NCBI GenBank assembly: GCA_964511535.1 | Contig: CAZEFW010000020.1 | Span: 15,273 to 79,272, forward strand | Direction: 5' to 3' | Source of the DNA: CAZCFB01 sp964511535 | GTDB lineage: Bacteria > Myxococcota_A > Polyangia > GCA-2747355 > CAZCFB01 | DNA length: 64,000 bases | Shown: piece after piece, positions 63,291 to 64,000 of the stretch | How the letters are laid out: each line of letters opens with the position of its first letter | Position numbering within the stretch: position 1 is the stretch's first letter | Made by a program: the position numbers and the translations under genes | Notes under the pieces: generated by a model | Database searches by the model: none | The model's input: the letters and a program-made list of their open reading frames with translations, nothing else | What the model was told of the DNA's origin: nothing

Positions 63291-64000
63291 TCAAGCGGCG
63301 GCTTCCCGGGCCGGGCGGAAGGTGATGCTCTCCCCTGCCGCCTCGGCCACCAGCCGCTGCCCGGGCGCGACCCGGCCAGCGATGATCTCCTCGGACAGCG
63401 GCTCCACCAGCAGCGCCTGGATGGCGCGCTTGAGCGGGCGCGCCCCGTACGACGGCTCGTAGCCGCGCTCGGCCAGCAGCGCCCTCGCCTCCTCGGTCAC
63501 CTGCAAGGTGAGCTCCTGCTGCGCCAGCAGCGCATCCAGCCGCCCGAGCTGGATGTCCACGATGCCCCGGATCTCCTCCCGGCCCAGCCGGTGAAAGATC
63601 AGGCTGGCGTCCAGCCGGTTGAGGAACTCGGGCCTGAAGCTCTCCCGCAGCGCGGCCTGGGCCAGGCGCTCCATCTCGCCCCGGTCCTCCAGCTCGAGCA
63701 TGTACTGGCTGCCCACGTTGCTGGTCATGATCAGGATGGTGTTGCGGAAGTCCACCGTGCGGCCGTGCCCGTCGGTGAGCCGCCCGTCGTCCAGCACCTG
63801 CAGCAGCACGTTGAAGACGTCCGGGTGCGCCTTCTCGATCTCGTCCAGCAGCACCACGCTGTAGGGCCGGCGCCGCATCGCCTCGGTGAGCTGGCCGCCC
63901 TCGTCGTAGCCCACGTACCCCGGAGGGGCGCCGATGAGCCGGCTCACCGCGTGCTTCTCCATGTACTCGCTCATGTCGATGCGCGTCATGTTGCGCTCGT
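63291..64000 (-). CDS. clpB: ClpB disaggregase, C-terminal part
   Basis: C-terminal 236 or so residues of ClpB, the AAA+ disaggregase acting with DnaK/DnaJ. The second AAA module is seen from RIDMSEYMEKHAVSRLIGAP (pore-loop GYVGYDEGGQL nearby), Walker B VVLLDEIEKAH, sensor 1 region ILIMTSN and the arginine finger and sensor 2 region (FRPEFLNRLD, YGARPLKRAIQ). The N-terminal part lies beyond the right edge. The frame is open to base 64000. It is upstream of dnaJ on the same strand. Confidence 0.96.
   Translation of the reverse strand, partial: ERNMTRIDMSEYMEKHAVSRLIGAPPGYVGYDEGGQLTEAMRRRPYSVVLLDEIEKAHPDVFNVLLQVLDDGRLTDGHGRTVDFRNTILIMTSNVGSQYMLELEDRGEMERLAQAALRESFRPEFLNRLDASLIFHRLGREEIRGIVDIQLGRLDALLAQQELTLQVTEEARALLAERGYEPSYGARPLKRAIQALLVEPLSEEIIAGRVAPGQRLVAEAAGESITFRPAREAAA

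Overview
The window is high-GC bacterial DNA, densely coded on both strands. It most resembles a Myxococcota-type (former deltaproteobacterial) genome. The supporting evidence is four Hanks-type Ser/Thr kinases, two of them with PEGA domains, many cysteine-rich lipoproteins with Asp/Pro linkers, a membrane-anchored Roadblock/LC7-like protein, several TolQ/TolR-type stator genes, and a lexA preceded by a site close to the Myxococcus LexA operator. The class cannot be fixed from sequence alone. Two N runs (16212-16221 and 10999-11098) show that this is a draft scaffold, and both ends cut through genes (tpiA on the left, clpB on the right).

Layout. 1-3.9 kb: tpiA end, an extended secG, dapF and a PBP4-type carboxypeptidase. 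4.0-10.7 kb: two divergent proton-channel clusters. The minus-strand one holds two ExbB/TolQ genes, an ExbD/TolR, a single-ORF ExbB-ExbD fusion and an Ig-like lipoprotein. The plus-strand one is TolQ-TolR-TolR, the order of the myxobacterial AglRQS gliding motor. 10.7-11.2 kb: repeat arrays and an assembly gap. 11.2-23.3 kb: amino-acid permease, HEAT lipoprotein, kinase/TPR/lipoprotein operon, a lipoprotein with ten 49-residue Cys repeats and a fibrinogen-like domain, and an IPT/propeller lipoprotein. 23.4-29.9 kb: lexA, a TonB-like protein, a transglutaminase-like protein, a coiled-coil Roadblock protein, repeats, and a membrane protein with an HExxH-type motif. 29.9-38.3 kb: a Cys-rich lipoprotein and three more kinases, one in a tight operon with a LysM protein and a degenerate phosphoesterase lipoprotein. 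38.3-49.6 kb: a DUF4177-like protein, hemB, a receiver-like/patatin fusion, an NHL lipoprotein, a GT-C membrane protein, an SDR, an eroded SF2 helicase and glgX. 49.7-64 kb: a two-domain VOC protein, an amidohydrolase, lipoproteins, a cNMP-binding/GspE-like fusion, an SUMF1-like lipoprotein, a second-type EF-G, a HEAT protein, greA, a GH113-like glycosidase, an EamA transporter, dnaJ and clpB.

Working together. The window is dominated by cell-envelope functions: energised stators, a TonB-like transducer, surface lipoproteins and transmembrane kinases with extracytoplasmic sensor domains. The strongest candidate for an undescribed system is the pair of divergent stator clusters with the ExbB-ExbD fusion and its co-directional Ig-like lipoprotein. 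The TonB-like gene 14 kb away is a possible partner. Several proteins keep a family fold but have lost catalytic motifs (helicase-like, GspE-like, phosphoesterase-like). Intergenic DNA carries a recurring heptamer repeat (GRCTTGR) whose opposed copies can form hairpins.
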